Source: Quercus robur (lineage: Eukaryota > Streptophyta > Magnoliopsida > Fagales > Fagaceae). Taken from it: 64,000 nt of DNA. Where the stretch lies: positions 27,684,782 to 27,748,781 of the forward strand of contig NC_065535.1 of the NCBI RefSeq assembly GCF_932294415.1. Direction: 5' to 3'. The translations under genes and the position numbers were made by a program. Positions 1-12,437 of the stretch are shown piece by piece. The first letter of the stretch is position 1. Every line of letters starts with the position of its first letter. The notes under the pieces were generated by a model that was not told the origin of the DNA, ran no database searches, and saw only the letters and a program-made list of their open reading frames with translations.

Positions 1-311
1 AGTTATTTTTTGTTAGTTAGGACTTAGTAGATGCTACCTCTGGTTACCAATGCATGCAGCAAACCTCTCTTAATAGGTGAGTTCTACATTTATATTGAGT
101 AATTAAATTTGATAATTATTATTTTGAATAAGTAACAAAGGAAATTTACGTGGGTTAGTTTAACTAGTAAAATCTATTTCTATTATATTGAATCTTGTTT
201 ACATACTAAAGAAACATATTCATATTTTGACTAGATGATAAATAGTAATCTTTATAAATGCAATAAAATTAAATAAGCTTTTGAGGCTGCACAATTTGAG
301 ATGTCATTATA

Positions 312-490
312 GAGTTTGGCTTACTTTTAATACTTTTTTAACTGGAATCTCATTTTGTTTTAATGGGAAATTGACACATCACTCATTAACTAAATAAAAT
401 GTGAAGATTAAAACCCACTACCACTTGCTATTGTGTATTTAAAATAAAAGGACACATTCAATTAAAAAAGTATTGAGGTAAGCCAAACCC
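312..490. mobile_element. Mutator-like MITE, 179 bp, with 9-bp TSD
   Basis: Terminal inverted repeats of about 29 bp: the left end begins GAGTTTGGCTTAC and the reverse complement of the right end begins GGGTTTGGCTTAC; both continue into ATACTTTTTTAA. The 9-bp direct repeat GTCATTATA flanks the element at 303-311 and 491-499. A 9-bp TSD is typical of Mutator-type elements. No coding capacity is seen. Confidence 0.85.
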
Positions 491-697
491 GTCATTATAT
501 ATATATTGATAATTCAAAATTTGGGGATGAAGTATTTCAACTCTAGACATTTTTTTGATTGCAAACCTTCCATTTGAAATAAAAGTCTGTTGGTTAAACT
601 ATTTTTAATTATATTATAATTCAGCTCATTTGCATTTTTTAAAATTAATGATATGTAATATAATTTAAATTTATTTACGCATGGTAATAAATGAGTA

Positions 698-1787
698 CTA
701 GTCGCTAACCCGTGCGATGCACGGGATAGTTAAACAAAATTTATACACATTCACTTTTATTGGTACAATCATTTGAAAATAATTCTAAACTAATACCCAA
801 ATGTAAGAGACACATTGACTTACTATTTAAAGTAGCATTCTGAAGAATTTACACATATTGTGCAATTGAGCCTTAATTTCTCATCAACAATAAAAACATG
901 GAAATTCAAAACATGGAAAGAAAATAAAAATTACAAAAATTAATTCCATTATCTTTCATGCTATACTTTGTAATTGTATGGAATTAAGTCAACTCAATTT
1001 AAGTAGTTGTAATAAAATTGGCTTCTACTATTCTCTATTCTATAGAGATATGAATATATTGGATTTCTCAAATAATTACCGGTATTGCAATAAAATGATT
1101 TATTATTGAAAATAAGAAACAAAGAAAATCTGTCTATAGCTTAAGAAACACAATATAATAAAATTAAAGAGATAAACCCCACTATTAGTATACAGATACC
1201 AAGTGCGGTCGTCGTAACCCTTTGAAAGAACTTTCCCCAATTGGACCCTATCAAAAAAAAAAAAAACACCCAATTAACAAAATTGATCCAAAAGGGTCTA
1301 AAAAGCACACAAAATCAATTCAAAAAACAAAAATATGAGACAAAGTAATTACTTTCCGCTGCCAATGAAATCGTCTTTTGTATTGCTGTTCCAAACTGCA
1401 ACACTTATCTCTCTAAGGCCTTCAATTAACGAAAACACAAATTTTTCTTGGAATACCGGAGTATTATGACCATCTATACACACACACACACAAAACAAAA
1501 TCAGCATAACTCACTATAACTCTATAGAAGCCTCAAAAATATAAAGAGAAATTAAATGGGTTGAATTTGATATTTACGTTTGGAGAGAGAGAGAGTTTGC
1601 AGAAACTGTGGCTTTATATTTCTTAACTTGAGAGAGGGGTAAGGTTGCTAGGGTTTTGAGGGTAAGGTTGCTAGGGTTTTGAGGTGTTATAATGTTTTTA
1701 TTTTTATTTTTTATTTTTTAAATATTGTGCTGACGTGGAAAATTGTGGTGCCAATAGAGGCTTCGGTTTTATATATATATATATAGA
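698..1787 (-). mobile_element. Non-autonomous Helitron, about 1.1 kb
   Basis: Read on the minus strand the element begins TC at 1787 (TCTATATATA...) and ends CTAG at 698. The flanks are A (697) and T (1788) on the plus strand, the expected AT target. Just inside the 3' end is a perfect 7-bp hairpin (CCCGTGC/GCACGGG, 709-725). The interior has no ORF; it holds AT-rich DNA, a short (CA)n run near 1480 and a GGGTAAGGTTGCTAGGGTTTTGAG motif repeated twice around 1637-1683. The 5' segment shares the CGAAGCCTC...CACGTCAGCAC layout of the other Helitrons here. Confidence 0.8.
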
Positions 1788-2854
1788 TTAGTTGTAAATT
1801 GTGTATCGGGGGGATATGCCACAAGTGTATATGTTAGCGCTATTTTTTCTCTTCCAAAATTTTTTATGTGATAGTTGTTGATGCCCAATTTTGCAAATCC
1901 ATACCTAAAGGCCCATGAGGAAGAAAGCCCAATGAAAAGCAAGGCCCAAAGACCCACCAAGAAGACCAAAGAGCAAGAAAGGTCCAAAGAAATAAGTGCA
2001 AGTGAAAACAATCTACAGCAAAACGCAAATATGCAGCAGAATACAAATCTGCCACAAAATATAGATCTGTCGCAGAATATAGTTTTCTGGCAGAATGGCT
2101 TCAACAGATGAAGATAAATTGGGTCCAAGATCCTTTTGATCCAGTCAACATTATTTGGCCCACAAAGGCCCAAATTCTTTTGTATAAAAGGATAGGCGTG
2201 AAAACTGATATGAAGAAGCACGATGAAAAGAAAAAAGGAACGGCAGGAAGTGTTAGCAGCAGGAATCACGTGAAGGAAAGAAAAGCCAAACCAAAGGAAA
2301 ATGATAAATGTAGCAGGAAACGCATGAAGAAATAAGACAAAACATGCAGCAGACCAAAACAAAGCTAATCTGCTACGGCAGATACGGCGTGGGAGACAAA
2401 CACAGAAGACAGTGGAGCAAGCATAGAAGGGCCGGGGCATCACCAACCTGTACCCAGCCAATACAAGGGAGGTGGGCCCACGGTCAAGGGGATTCAGAGG
2501 GCGTGGTTTGGTGGTGGGGGGAAAAGGGAGTCTATACTTGGTTTCCTGCCGTAACTTCTTTTGGGAAAGATATCTTGCTGGGATGGTATCTTACCCAAAA
2601 GAAGTAATAAATGGTTGAGACCATCTGATGCATGCCATAGAGCTAGGTAGTGAGGTAGAGGTATACAGCAGGAACAAACAAAAAGGAATTTTGTCGTGAA
2701 ATGAGTAATGGTGCAGCAGACATGTACTGTACTGAGCAATGGCAGGGGCAACCAATGGATGAGTGGGTAATCTTGAAAGGATGCCCACAACAAACCAAAA
2801 ATAATTGGTGAAGCCCTAAGGGTAAAATGGAGAAATCCCATTGAATTAGTTGGC

Positions 2855-2861
2855 TATAAAA
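2855..2861 (+). promoter_or_regulatory. TATA-box-like motif of the solo LTR
   Basis: TATAAAA in the context ggctataaaagg, roughly 980 bp into the LTR. It is a plausible core promoter for the parent retroelement, because LTRs carry the pol II promoter at the U3/R boundary. Sequence-based inference only. Confidence 0.4.
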
Positions 2862-3641
2862 GGAAGGTAACCACGGCAGATTAAAGGGACGAGATGGAAG
2901 AGGAAAAACAGAGGAAGAAGAGGAAAAAACAGGGGAAGAGAGAAAAACACTAAAAGAGGGAGACCGAATGGAGGGAAGCCCTTAAGGGAAAAAAAACCCA
3001 TGGTAAGAGAGTAGTAAGCACCCAGAGAGAGGTACCCAGGAAAAGGAAAGACCAAAATGGGGAACAACCCACAGCAAGATAGTAGTTAGAAATTAAGAGT
3101 AAAAATAGAACGGAGTGAAAGAAAGAAAGTGGTAAAACAAAGAGAGAAAATATGGCAGGAATAGGGGCATGCATCAATAGACTATCTTTTCCCTCCCTCT
3201 TAGCAAACCCACTCTTTGATATCCCCAAAAGTAATAACTAGTAGCCATTTAGGCCTATTCTCCAAAATGCACAACTTTGATGGCAAAAACTTATGACAAG
3301 GTTGTTCAAGTTGGGGTTTGGGTTCTTTCTTGGTTTACTTATCCTATGGAAAGATTCAATACTTGATTTTGATTGCAAATATATTTGATTTCTTTCATTA
3401 TAACTTATATTTGCTGTATTTAGTCATCCTGCCGTAACACGTTTTTTATCACGTCTGCTGCATTAGTTGTCTTGCTGTGGTATCTTTACTTTTTGTACTA
3501 GTTATTCTGCTGTAGCACCTTTTTCATTATATGTACTGTGTTAGCTATTATACTGCTAAACCTGTCCTGCGGAAGCTTTCTTCTTTATTTGTTATTACGT
3601 GTTTCATTGTTGACACAAAGTAATCATTATCCTGCCATAAG

Positions 3642-3673
<32 letters not shown>

Positions 3674-3900
3674 TCTTGTTTCTCATGTTCTGCAAAAATA
3701 TATTTTATATATGTATATGTGAATATGCATAAGTATATATACTCATATATGTATGTATATATTTGAGAATATGCTAACCCATTTAAACTAACATTTGTTT
3801 GATGGGTATTTTCTTTGGATTTTAGATTTGTTTATGTGCAGGAAGTAGAAAAGTATTTCTGCGGTAAAAACGAAGAGCAGTCATTCACATTGCAAAAGGC

Positions 3901-4095
3901 TTTACTGCACGGCAGAAGGCTTTAAAGCATGGCAGAAGGCTTTAAAGCACAGCAGACAGCTTTAAAGCACAGCAGACAGCTTTAAAGCACAGCAGACAGC
4001 TTTATTGCACAGCAGACAACTTTATTGCATAGTAGAAGGCTTTACGGCAGAAAGCTTTATTGCACAACAGGAAGCTTCATTGCACAGTAGAAAGT
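3901..4095 (+). repeat. 20-bp tandem repeat, about 10 units, inside the solo LTR
   Basis: Units begin at 3901, 3921, 3941, 3961, 3981, 4001 and 4021 with an exact 20-bp period and consensus TTTAAAGCACAGCAGACAGC. A 15-bp short unit follows at 4041 and more divergent units at 4056 and 4076. The units at 3961 and 3981 are identical. The same gcagcag vocabulary is spread through the rest of the LTR. Confidence 0.9.
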
Positions 4096-4884
4096 TTTGC
4101 TACATAGCAAAAAAAGTCAGTCCTGCGGCAGAAACTGGAGAAAAAAACTTCTGCGGCAGAAACAGAGAATAAGCATCACATTTTGCCCGCCGTAAACGTG
4201 CTCCTGGCAGACGAGACATAGTTTGCGCACAAGTCGGACCAAATTGAGTTGCAGTTGGACCGGTTCCAACTCCCTTACTCAGAATACTCGGGCCCAATAC
4301 TGCAGGAGGCAACCCAGCCCACTTTAACCACAAAAAAGCCCACCACAATAGTCAACAAAACCAAGAAGTATCTATTCTAAGGGGGATTCTCAGCAACAAA
4401 AAAGAAAAAGAAAAAAAAAGAACCTATTCTAAGGGGGATTCTCCAAAAAAAGAAAGAAGTATGTACTAGTACTATGAAATAAGAAGTAAAAAAAAGAAAT
4501 ACTAGAAAGTAAAAAGTGGTGTTAATGGGGCATCTTATGTCACATTATTTTACTTTATGTTAGATTTTTGATCAATTCTGTAGAATGTAAAGTCAATAAA
4601 ATTAACACTTTGAGTTTCAATTTGTCACTTTAGTAATATATTTAGTCTCTTCTTATTAGGTGAACTTCCCAATATTTCATCCTTACCGGGCACGTTAACA
4701 TTTCCCAAAGTAAAATATCACTATCACGTTGAAATTTATAACTTCTTCAGGGACTAGTGGAGATCAGATGGTGGTCAATACCCAAGAAAAGATGAATGAA
4801 TATCCAAATTGGGTGGGTTAGAAATAATCGGACGTAGTCGGGTGTAATGTAAAGAGCCGTGGTAGTATCATCATCGTGACTACC

Positions 4885-4892
4885 TATAAATA
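4885..4892 (+). promoter_or_regulatory. TATA box of CAD-A
   Basis: TATAAATA lies 580 bp before the CAD-A start codon. The same motif in the same context (ctacctataaatac) occurs upstream of the duplicated gene CAD-B, which supports a conserved core promoter. A CT-rich 5' leader follows at 4985-5020. Unlike CAD-B, about 430 bp separates this leader from the start codon; a candidate 5'-UTR intron (donor GTAAGC at 5125, acceptor AG at 5457-5458) could remove most of it. Confidence 0.6.
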
Positions 4893-5464
4893 CGAGACTT
4901 AACGCAGCACCTTTGTTTTCATCCAATCACTTATTGTCTTTACTTGGATTCGATTAGATTGGATTGGTCTTTTATAGTATAGTATCTCTCTCTCTGTCAC
5001 TCTCTCACACTCACTCTCTCCATAATCCATATTCTTGTTCTCACGTTTGTGTCATCAACCAACATCCTCCCTCCTAACTGGTAACCCAACACAAATCTGA
5101 TCTCTCTCTGTCTCTGCCTTTGGGGTAAGCCAACGCACACTTTAATCTCAAATCTATTACAGTTGCCGTTATCTGAAGAACTCAAGTTTTGGATTTAATT
5201 TATGAATGCCCCAAATATTTTTATAGCTGCTTTTCTGAATTCCATTGAATATATAAATTAATAAAAAAGATTACCTTTTTTAATTTGATATCGGTGCCTG
5301 TTGTTTTATCAAAGCTATGACTATGAGCCTCAATTGCTTGATTTTAATAAATGTTAAAGTGGGAATGCTTTATAACTTTATTTGATTTCTTTCTCCAATT
5401 ATATTTTCCTTTGAGGAAACTGGTGTTTGATTGCTTACTTTATGGTATGGTAAACCAGTCCAAG

Positions 5465-8400
5465 ATGAGCTCCTTGGCTGCAAAAGATGACTGCCTTGCA
5501 TGGGCAGCAAGAGACCCATCTGGAGTTTTATCACCTTACAACTTCAGCCGCAGGTCTTTCTTCTTATTTTTACTTTTCTTCATTTTTTCCATGCGCTACT
5601 TGTCAATTTTTTATAACGCGTTTGGATGTGGCTTTTGTTTGAAAAGCTTATTAGCAAAGTTGATCAAACTGTAGTTATGGTTTGATCTAAAAAAAGGGAG
5701 ACTTCAAGAAAATTTACAAACGCAAATAAAGCTAAATGGCAAATGGGTGATATCATGTTTGTAAGAAAACTGTATAGTGTTTCTACTTTGATGTTTGTTT
5801 GAGGCTTCAAACTTTTTTTTTTTGGGATAAGTAATAAAGATTCATTGATATTAAAAAGAGAGAGACACCCAAGTACACAAGGAGTATACTGGGGTGAACA
5901 AATCAAAAATGAACATTACAAAAATCAAGTAAATCCAAAATAGAAGAAAAAGGATGGTTCCTCCACACAGAGAACCAGTCCAATAAAGTTCTGAAAAATA
6001 GAAGCTTGAGGTCAGTCACGGAACGCTCATTGTCTTCAAAACACCTTCTATTTCTCTCCTTCCAAATGCGCCACATCAAACAATGAGGAACAACCATCCA
6101 TATATCTCCATTACGATGGCAACCAAATCGACCTTGCCATCAAGCAAATAGCCCAACAACAGACATTGGCATAACCCAATAAACTCCAAATAAACCAAAC
6201 ACCATATCCCACAACTCCAAAGCAGCCGGGCAATGAAGGAAAAGATGGTCAACAGTTTCACAATTGCACTTGCACATATAACACCAAACAGTTTCAAACT
6301 TTGAGAATGCCTTGCAGAGTTGCAGGTCATATGCTCTTGCTTATACTTATGTTGTGCTTCCTAACCATGTTGTTTAGCCTATTAGTGGTCATATAATGTC
6401 AAATGAAGCATGGATTAGTGTTCAAGTTCACTTGTTCATACAAATTTGTATATGGTAGAACACAAGTGGGTACTAGACCTGATGATTCCTTTCTTGACAA
6501 GAATAAAAGAAACAAATGAAAAGAAACTCTAAATGTGCTTGAAAGCACAAGCATATCGATCTTTTTATACATTATGTTATTTTTTTGAGGTGCTTTTGTT
6601 CTCTTAGATATTCATAATGGAAATGATTTGCTTAAGTAAATTAGAAAAAAAATAGAAGTAATTTGCTTAAGTTGGTGAAATTGTTAGTTAAAAAGGTTAC
6701 CTGGAAGTGAGTTACATATCTTGATCTTTCATATCATTGGTTAACATTAATGGTCCCATACATGAGTTCCTCTATGATTTTAAGAACTATGATTAAATGA
6801 TACTTGAAATTTTCTTGATGAATTTGTTTTTCTTGATTACATAATTTTATAATATATTCTAATTATGAATGGATCTTGGGAAATTTTATTCAGGGCTGTT
6901 GGCAGTGATGATGTTTCATTAAAAATTACACACTGTGGAATTTGTTATGCTGATTTAATTTGGACCAGGAATTTTCATGGGGATTCAAAGTATCCTGTAG
7001 TGCCTGGGTAAGTGGACCAATTGTATACTATGAGTAGTCCTAGCTATCCTTGAACTGATGTATTCTTTGAAATGGGACTGTACACATCCTTTGTATCAGT
7101 CTCTCTTCCTCCTTCAATAAAATATTTACTCAAACAAATAAAATAAAAAAACTATCCTTGAACTGATATATCTATACCTGCACAATAGACATGAGATAGC
7201 AGGAATCGTGAAAGAGGTTGGTTCCAATGTTCACCACTTCAAAGTTGGTGACCATGTTGGAGTGGGTACCTATGTCAACTCATGCAGAAGTTGTGAGTAT
7301 TGTAATGATGGACAAGAAGTTCATTGTGTAAAAGGATCAGTTTACACCTTTAATGCTGTGGACGCGGATGGTAGCATTACCAAAGGAGGATATTCCAGTT
7401 ACATTGTAGTCCATGAAAGGTAAGAATTCTCTAATGCAACTACATTCTGTTCCTTTATTTTCCTTCACATAAAAATTCACAGAAAAAAATTACCTTTCTG
7501 GCACCCAATTAATGGTTGGTATCTGCTGAATCTTTAAAGCTGTTGCTCACATTAGTATGGTATTCATATATAAGTCTCTTAACCTCATGCACTTCCTAAA
7601 TAAGAAGGGTCTTGGTTCATACTAATCGGAGTTAATGTGACCTTGTGAAAGTTGTGTCAATTCATTTTATCATTTTGTGGAAGTGATAAAAGGGTGTTAC
7701 ATGGACGTTGTAGAGTTTGGTGGCCAGGTAAGGCTTCCGAGGGGACCTACGTGTTTGGCAAATTCACAAGTGATTGAACATAAGCTACATGCCACCACAT
7801 ATGTGGCTAGGTTTATAAAAAGTTCCATTATCATGCTGTTCTCTCTCTCCCCTCCTTCCAGTTTATGACATATTTGACATTATATTCTTGTTCATTGTTT
7901 TAATTCTTTGAATTCTCTATATTTTACTTGGTACTAGAGCCTTCAATGAAGGAAATCAAGGATGGCTGTTCACATCAATATATAGATCTTGCTTATGGTT
8001 GGGCTTTTAGAGCTCGCAGTTATCCTTTGCATGCCATTAGGAAAAGAAGATAATTACCATTTCTTTGTTACGGTTCAAAAATAGTCAATAGCAACCATAG
8101 TTTCATGAAGAAACTTTAAGATTTTGGAATTGAGAATTTGCCAAGTTTTTAACACAGGTTAAAGTACATCAGTTTTGGCCTTGAATATGTAGGTACTGCT
8201 TCAGGATACCTGAAAACTATCCATTGGCTTCAGCAGCTCCTTTGCTTTGTGCTGGAATTACTGTGTACTCTCCCATGGTGCGTCACAAAATGAACCAACC
8301 TGGTAAATCTCTAGGAGTGATTGGGCTTGGAGGTCTTGGTCACATGGCAGTGAAGTTTGGAAAGGCTTTTGGGTTGAACGTAACAATTTTCAGCACTAGC

Positions 8401-9067
8401 GTATCCAAGAAAGAGGAAGCCCTGAGTTTGCTTGGTGCAAACAGATTTGTGGTCTCATCTGACCAAGAGCAAATGAAGGTAGATTTACATAAAACTTCTT
8501 ATAGAGCATCTGTTGCCCTGTTCATGTAAGCAATGCTGAAATTGATGAACCGTCTTTAAGTTTTGTTGGATTGATTGTTGCTATGTTGTTGTAGGCCCTG
8601 GCTAAGTCATTTGACTTTATAATTGACACAGCATCTGGTGATCACCCATTTGATCCCTACATGTCACTGTTGAAGACTGCTGGTGTTCTAGTCTTGGTGG
8701 GGTTCCCAAGTGAAGTCAAATTCAGCCCTGGAAGCCTTAATATAGGTACTTAGACAATTCCTAGATTTGAAAATTTCTTGAAATCAAAGAACTCTTTTGT
8801 TGGATAGTGTTACCTTTCTAGGTTTTAAGCACCACAAGTGTAATGAATTGCACGCATTGACTTTTTGTAGGTAATAAAACCATTTCTGGTAGCGTTACAG
8901 GTGGTACAAAGGTGACCCAAGAAATGATAGACTTCTGCGCTGCTCACAAAATTTACCCAAACATAGAAGTAATTCCAATTCAGTATGCAAATGAAGCTCT
9001 TGAGAGACTAATAAAGAAAGATGTGAAGTACCGTTTTGTGATTGATATTGAGAACTCCTTGAAATGA
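5465..9067 (+). CDS. CAD1-like: Cinnamyl alcohol dehydrogenase-like protein (CAD-A), six exons
   Basis: Exons by GT-AG reading: 5465-5553, 6894-7007, 7189-7419, 8193-8478, 8595-8745 and 8871-9067, giving 1068 nt and 355 aa, the usual CAD length. It is a zinc-dependent medium-chain alcohol dehydrogenase expected to interconvert aldehydes and alcohols with NADPH in the cytosol. Visible residues are catalytic zinc ligand Cys47 (in GICYAD), His69-Glu70 (GHEIAG), the structural zinc cysteines in SCRSCEYC...C (about 100-114), the third catalytic Cys in LLCAGITVY, and the Rossmann motif [13 protein letters not shown]. The wording ([23 protein letters not shown]) matches the Arabidopsis CAD1 (At1g72680) group rather than the main lignin CADs; residue 48 is Tyr where many CADs have His. 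Substrate is unknown. Intron 1 carries a LINE fragment. The start is chosen because it aligns with CAD-B. Confidence 0.93.
5816..6292 (-). mobile_element. 5'-truncated LINE 3' fragment in intron 1 of CAD-A
   Basis: The insert is flanked by TTCAAACTTT at 5806-5815 and 6293-6302. It has a poly(T) run at its left edge, which is the poly(A) tail read on the minus strand. Minus-strand pieces read as the zinc-knuckle end of a plant LINE ORF2: a CET-V-HLFLHC-like segment followed by [18 protein letters not shown] at 6097 downward, in shifted frames. CAD-B lacks the insert at the matching place, so it came after the gene duplication or was lost from the other copy. Confidence 0.85.
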
Positions 9068-9494
9068 CACTGCTAAAGAAACCAGGAATTCCTCCTCTCA
9101 AAAGCATACAGTGATTGGCAATTGTTCTTTTTTGGATGGTGGGCATTTAATTCTATTAACAAGCATTTGGTGTTGCTCTTCTGCATCATACAATAGCCTG
9201 AAATAAGTGAATAGGTCTTTGAGTGGTTTTGTGAGAAATGGCTTTATAAAGACTTTTGTGTCATTTTCTTAGGTCTTTGAATGGTGTTGTGAGAAATGAA
9301 TTAGTAAAAGTTCGAAGTATGGACTTTTAAACTGTTGTGTTTTTGTGTCCTCGTCTTGTGGCTGCGCAGCAGGCTCTACTTGTAGGGAATATGTCATTTT
9401 GTTTGGGAGTTCTTTATTTTATTTTGTTTCCCGGAGACCAAACTGAAAAATCCCTCACCCAGAATATCTTTGTTTAACACTCATAACGCTAAAG

Positions 9495-10184
9495 ATTTGT
9501 TCAGTTAAAGGTAAAGCTCCATATCGTATAAACTCTATTACTAAATTTCTGTAGTTAAAACTTTACTTCCTACGGTAATGCTAAAGGGTATTAAGACTCT
9601 GTTTGATAGGCCTTTTCTAGAGGTTCTTCTTCTAAAGATTGAAATTACTTCCATCTTGCCTAGCTTTTCGCCAACTTTGGGAAGCTTTTATACTTTTTAG
9701 AATCATCCAAAGATTACTTCAGCTTGTCATGTTTTTGTTTTTGATTTTTTAGAGCAGAGCTTCTCATGCATTTGAAAAGCTGTGGATTACTTGCATCTTG
9801 GCTATGCTATATTTATTTATTTTAGGCAAAAATATTGTTTCCATCGATAAAGTCTCATCCCTAAATGTCTAAAAGTATTATTTTTCCCTAAATTGTTGAA
9901 AATGTTATATTTTTTTGTCCTTTATTCACTCGGTTAACTTTCATCCTAGATGGTACTATTTTTAGCATTAGAGAATTTACATGTTTGACGTGGATCGATA
10001 TATTGGTCAAGTGGCATGAAACTATTGGTCATATGCACTGTACAGATCTTTTTAAGGTTTGGAATAAATAATATAATGTTTTCAATAGTTTAAGGACGAA
10101 GAAGTCATTAAAATTCAGGGACGAAAAACAAACTTATGCAAACTTATGCAAACTTTAAGAATGCAAAGAATATTTTATTCATAA
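9495..10184 (+). repeat. Repeat unit 'A' next to a Helitron 5' end
   Basis: This stretch has no ORF and is repeated at 29359-30080 (inverted) and about 30130-30729 (direct), with shared blocks such as ATTACTTCCATCTTGCCTAGC and ATGCAAAGAATATTTTATTC. In all three places it stops at a Helitron 5' end. It lies beyond the end of the CAD-A/CAD-B homology, which fades at about 9480. Its nature is unknown; a foldback or other non-coding transposon is possible. Confidence 0.7.
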
Positions 10185-10338
10185 TCTATATCTATATATA
10201 TCTAAAAGCTGAACATAGCGTTTATTATTGTTAGGCTCCTGTTGAGCCATATCAGCAGCCACATCATCCACTCATTTTTAACATTTTTTGTAACTCTTTT
10301 TTTTTTCTCCTTATTAATTTCCCAACTTATTGTTATAC

Positions 10339-12437
10339 TTTCTCCAACTTATTGCAAAAGCGGATTCCTCAAATTGTTCCATTATCAAAGATGTTTTGGA
10401 TGAGTTTTGTTTGGTGTCGGGGCAAACTATCGGTGATTCTAAATCTAAGGTTTACTTTTCACCCAACGTGGATCAAGAATCTAGAGAGTCGTTGAGTGAT
10501 ATTCTTGGTTTTGTGTCTACCCCGAATTTGGGGAAGTATCTTGGTATACCTATAAAGCATCCAAATTCTTCATCTCAGGATTTCAATTTTATCTTGGATA
10601 GGGTAAAGGGGAAATTAGCGGGGTGGAAGGCTAACTTGTTATCGTTGGCAGGAAGGGCAGTATTAGTCCAATCTTCGACTTCAACCGTCCCATCTTACGC
10701 TATGCAATGCTCTTACCTTCTGGACCGGATTTTGCAAGGAGTGGATTGTGTGAACAGAAATTTTCTTTGGGGGTCAACAGACTCAGTGAAAAAGATGCAT
10801 TGGGTGGGTTGGCACAAAGTCACTAAACCGAAATCTGAAGGAGGTCTGGGTTTGCAAACTGCTAAGGGAAGGAATGTTGCCTTACTATCAAAACTGAATT
10901 GGCGGCTCCATACAGAAAGGGAGTCTCCTTGGGCCCGGGTGCTGAGAGCTAAATACTGCACGGCTCAAAGAATCCAATCTAGGTATGTGAGGAATCTTCC
11001 ATGCTCTAGGGTATGGTCAGCAGTCAAGAAAGGGGCAGATACTTTCAACCAGGGAGTTAAGTGGGTGGTGGGAAGCAATAGTAATCTCAGGTTTTGGTTT
11101 GATAATTGGACTTCTAAAGGCCCGGTGCGCCATATGATTCAAGGCCCTTTGTCTGTAGCAGATCAACAACTAAGAATCAGGGACATTTTCAAGGATGGTA
11201 GCTGGGATTGGGGATGCCTCTCCTGTGAGATCCCGCAACACATCAAATATATTATTTAAGCCACCCCGTGTGCTCTCACATCTACAGGTGGGGATAGATT
11301 AGCCTGGTCTGCTTCGGTCCAAGGTAATTTTGACCTTAGAAGCGCCTATAAAATTGCTATGGGGGATTTGCATGCTGAGGAGTTTCCAGGGAAGTGGATA
11401 TGGAAAATAGATATCCTTCCAAGAATCAAAACCTTTGTCTGGCAGTGTTGTCATAATAGTATTGGGGTCAAGGAGTGTTTAGTGAGAAGGGGAATGCTGG
11501 AAGATGGTGCTTGTCCCCTTTGTGGTAGGGCTCCTGAAACAATTATACATGCTCTGAGGGACTGCAAGAGTATTAAACCCATGTGGATCCAGCTTGGAGT
11601 GCGATGGGCTGATTGAAGATTTTGGACAGATGAGCTGCATGAGTGGCTTGAATTTAACGGAAAAGAGGGGAACTGTCGAGAGGCTTGTGTTTCCCCATGG
11701 AGAACAATTTTTTTATTCGCTGTCTGGCTCATATGGAAGAGCAAAAACCAGGTGGTGTTCAATGGGAAAACTCAAAATCCCAGGTTAGCAATGAAGATTT
11801 CTAATAGAGCCATGGAGTTCACCTTTTGTGCCTCTACTTGTGCCAAGGCTTGCAACAGGATTATTATGCAAGTTAGATGGGAAAAGCCGCAGGCTGGATG
11901 GTTTAAATTAAACACTGATGGTGCTTTGGGGTCAGGTATGGATAAGTCGGGTTGTAGAGGAATCATTAGAGATGAGCACGGGCGCTGGATCACGGGGTTC
12001 TCTAGAAGGATTGGTGCAGCAAATAGCATCATTGCTGAGCTGTGGGGTTTGCGTGATGGCTTACAATTATGTGCTGCAGAAATTTTGACTCTGTAGAAGT
12101 GGAGATTGATGCTAAAGCTATTCTCGATTCTCTGCTTAATCCTAACTATGTTAACTATATTGTGTCTCCTTTATTGGATGATTGTAAGACGTTGGCCACT
12201 CAGTTTCGTCGTATCTGCTTCAAGCACTGCTTTCGTGAGGCGAATTGTTGTGCTGATAAGCTTGCTGGTCTAGGAGCTAGTCAGTCTTTAGATTTTATTA
12301 TTTACCAAAGTCCGCCTGTGGACATTGTAACCTTCCTTGAGGAGGATGCTAGCGGGATGTATTGCTCCAGGCTTTGCTCTGTGAGCTCTGTCACTTAGTC
12401 TTTTGATATGCCTCTGTTTACCAAAAAAAAAAAAAAA
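10339..12437 (+). mobile_element. 5'-truncated LINE inserted in a Helitron
   Basis: A 15-bp target-site duplication AACTTATTGTTATAC flanks the insert (10324-10338 and 12438-12452), and a poly(A) tail of 17 A ends it at about 12423-12439. The 5' end falls within the reverse-transcriptase domain, as expected for incomplete reverse transcription. The coding remains are described separately. Confidence 0.9.
10343..12396 (+). pseudogene. LINE ORF2 remnant: RT C-terminus, zf-RVT and RNase H
   Basis: In order: the end of the reverse transcriptase and its connection region (10343-11257, with GKYLGIPIKH, LAGRAVLVQSS and EGGLGL, typical of plant non-LTR RTs); a zinc-binding zf-RVT segment (about 11285-11614, with WKIDILPRIKTFVWQC and CPLCGRAPETIIHAL); then an RNase H-like RVT_3 domain (about 11890-12396, with FKLNTDGALGSG, GIIRDEHG and EANCCADKLA). 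The frame is broken by a TAA at 11257-11259, a TGA at 11614-11616 and frameshifts near 11750 and 12090. The catalytic YADD region is missing through 5' truncation. The copy is dead. Confidence 0.9.

Larger units (their letters stand above)
1876..4347 (+). mobile_element. Solo LTR of an LTR retrotransposon, about 2.5 kb
   Basis: The block starts TGTTGATGCCC and ends CCCACCACA (TG...CA) and is flanked by the 5-bp direct repeat ATAGT (1871-1875 and 4348-4352). There is no primer-binding site, polypurine tract or pol between the ends, so it is best read as a solo LTR left by LTR-LTR recombination. It holds a TATA-like motif on the plus strand, a purine-rich stretch (2400-3180), many gcagcag/ctgctg words, and a 20-bp tandem array near the right end. 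Short ORFs inside, such as 1875-2111, have no recognisable domain. Orientation is inferred from the TATA motif. Confidence 0.75.

Noticed and set aside
1769..3228. Several ORFs of 60-230 codons inside the 1.9-4.3 kb region
   Set aside because: They overlap on both strands, have no domain, and lie in a block with solo-LTR ends and target duplication. The purine-rich bias of the region explains the open frames.
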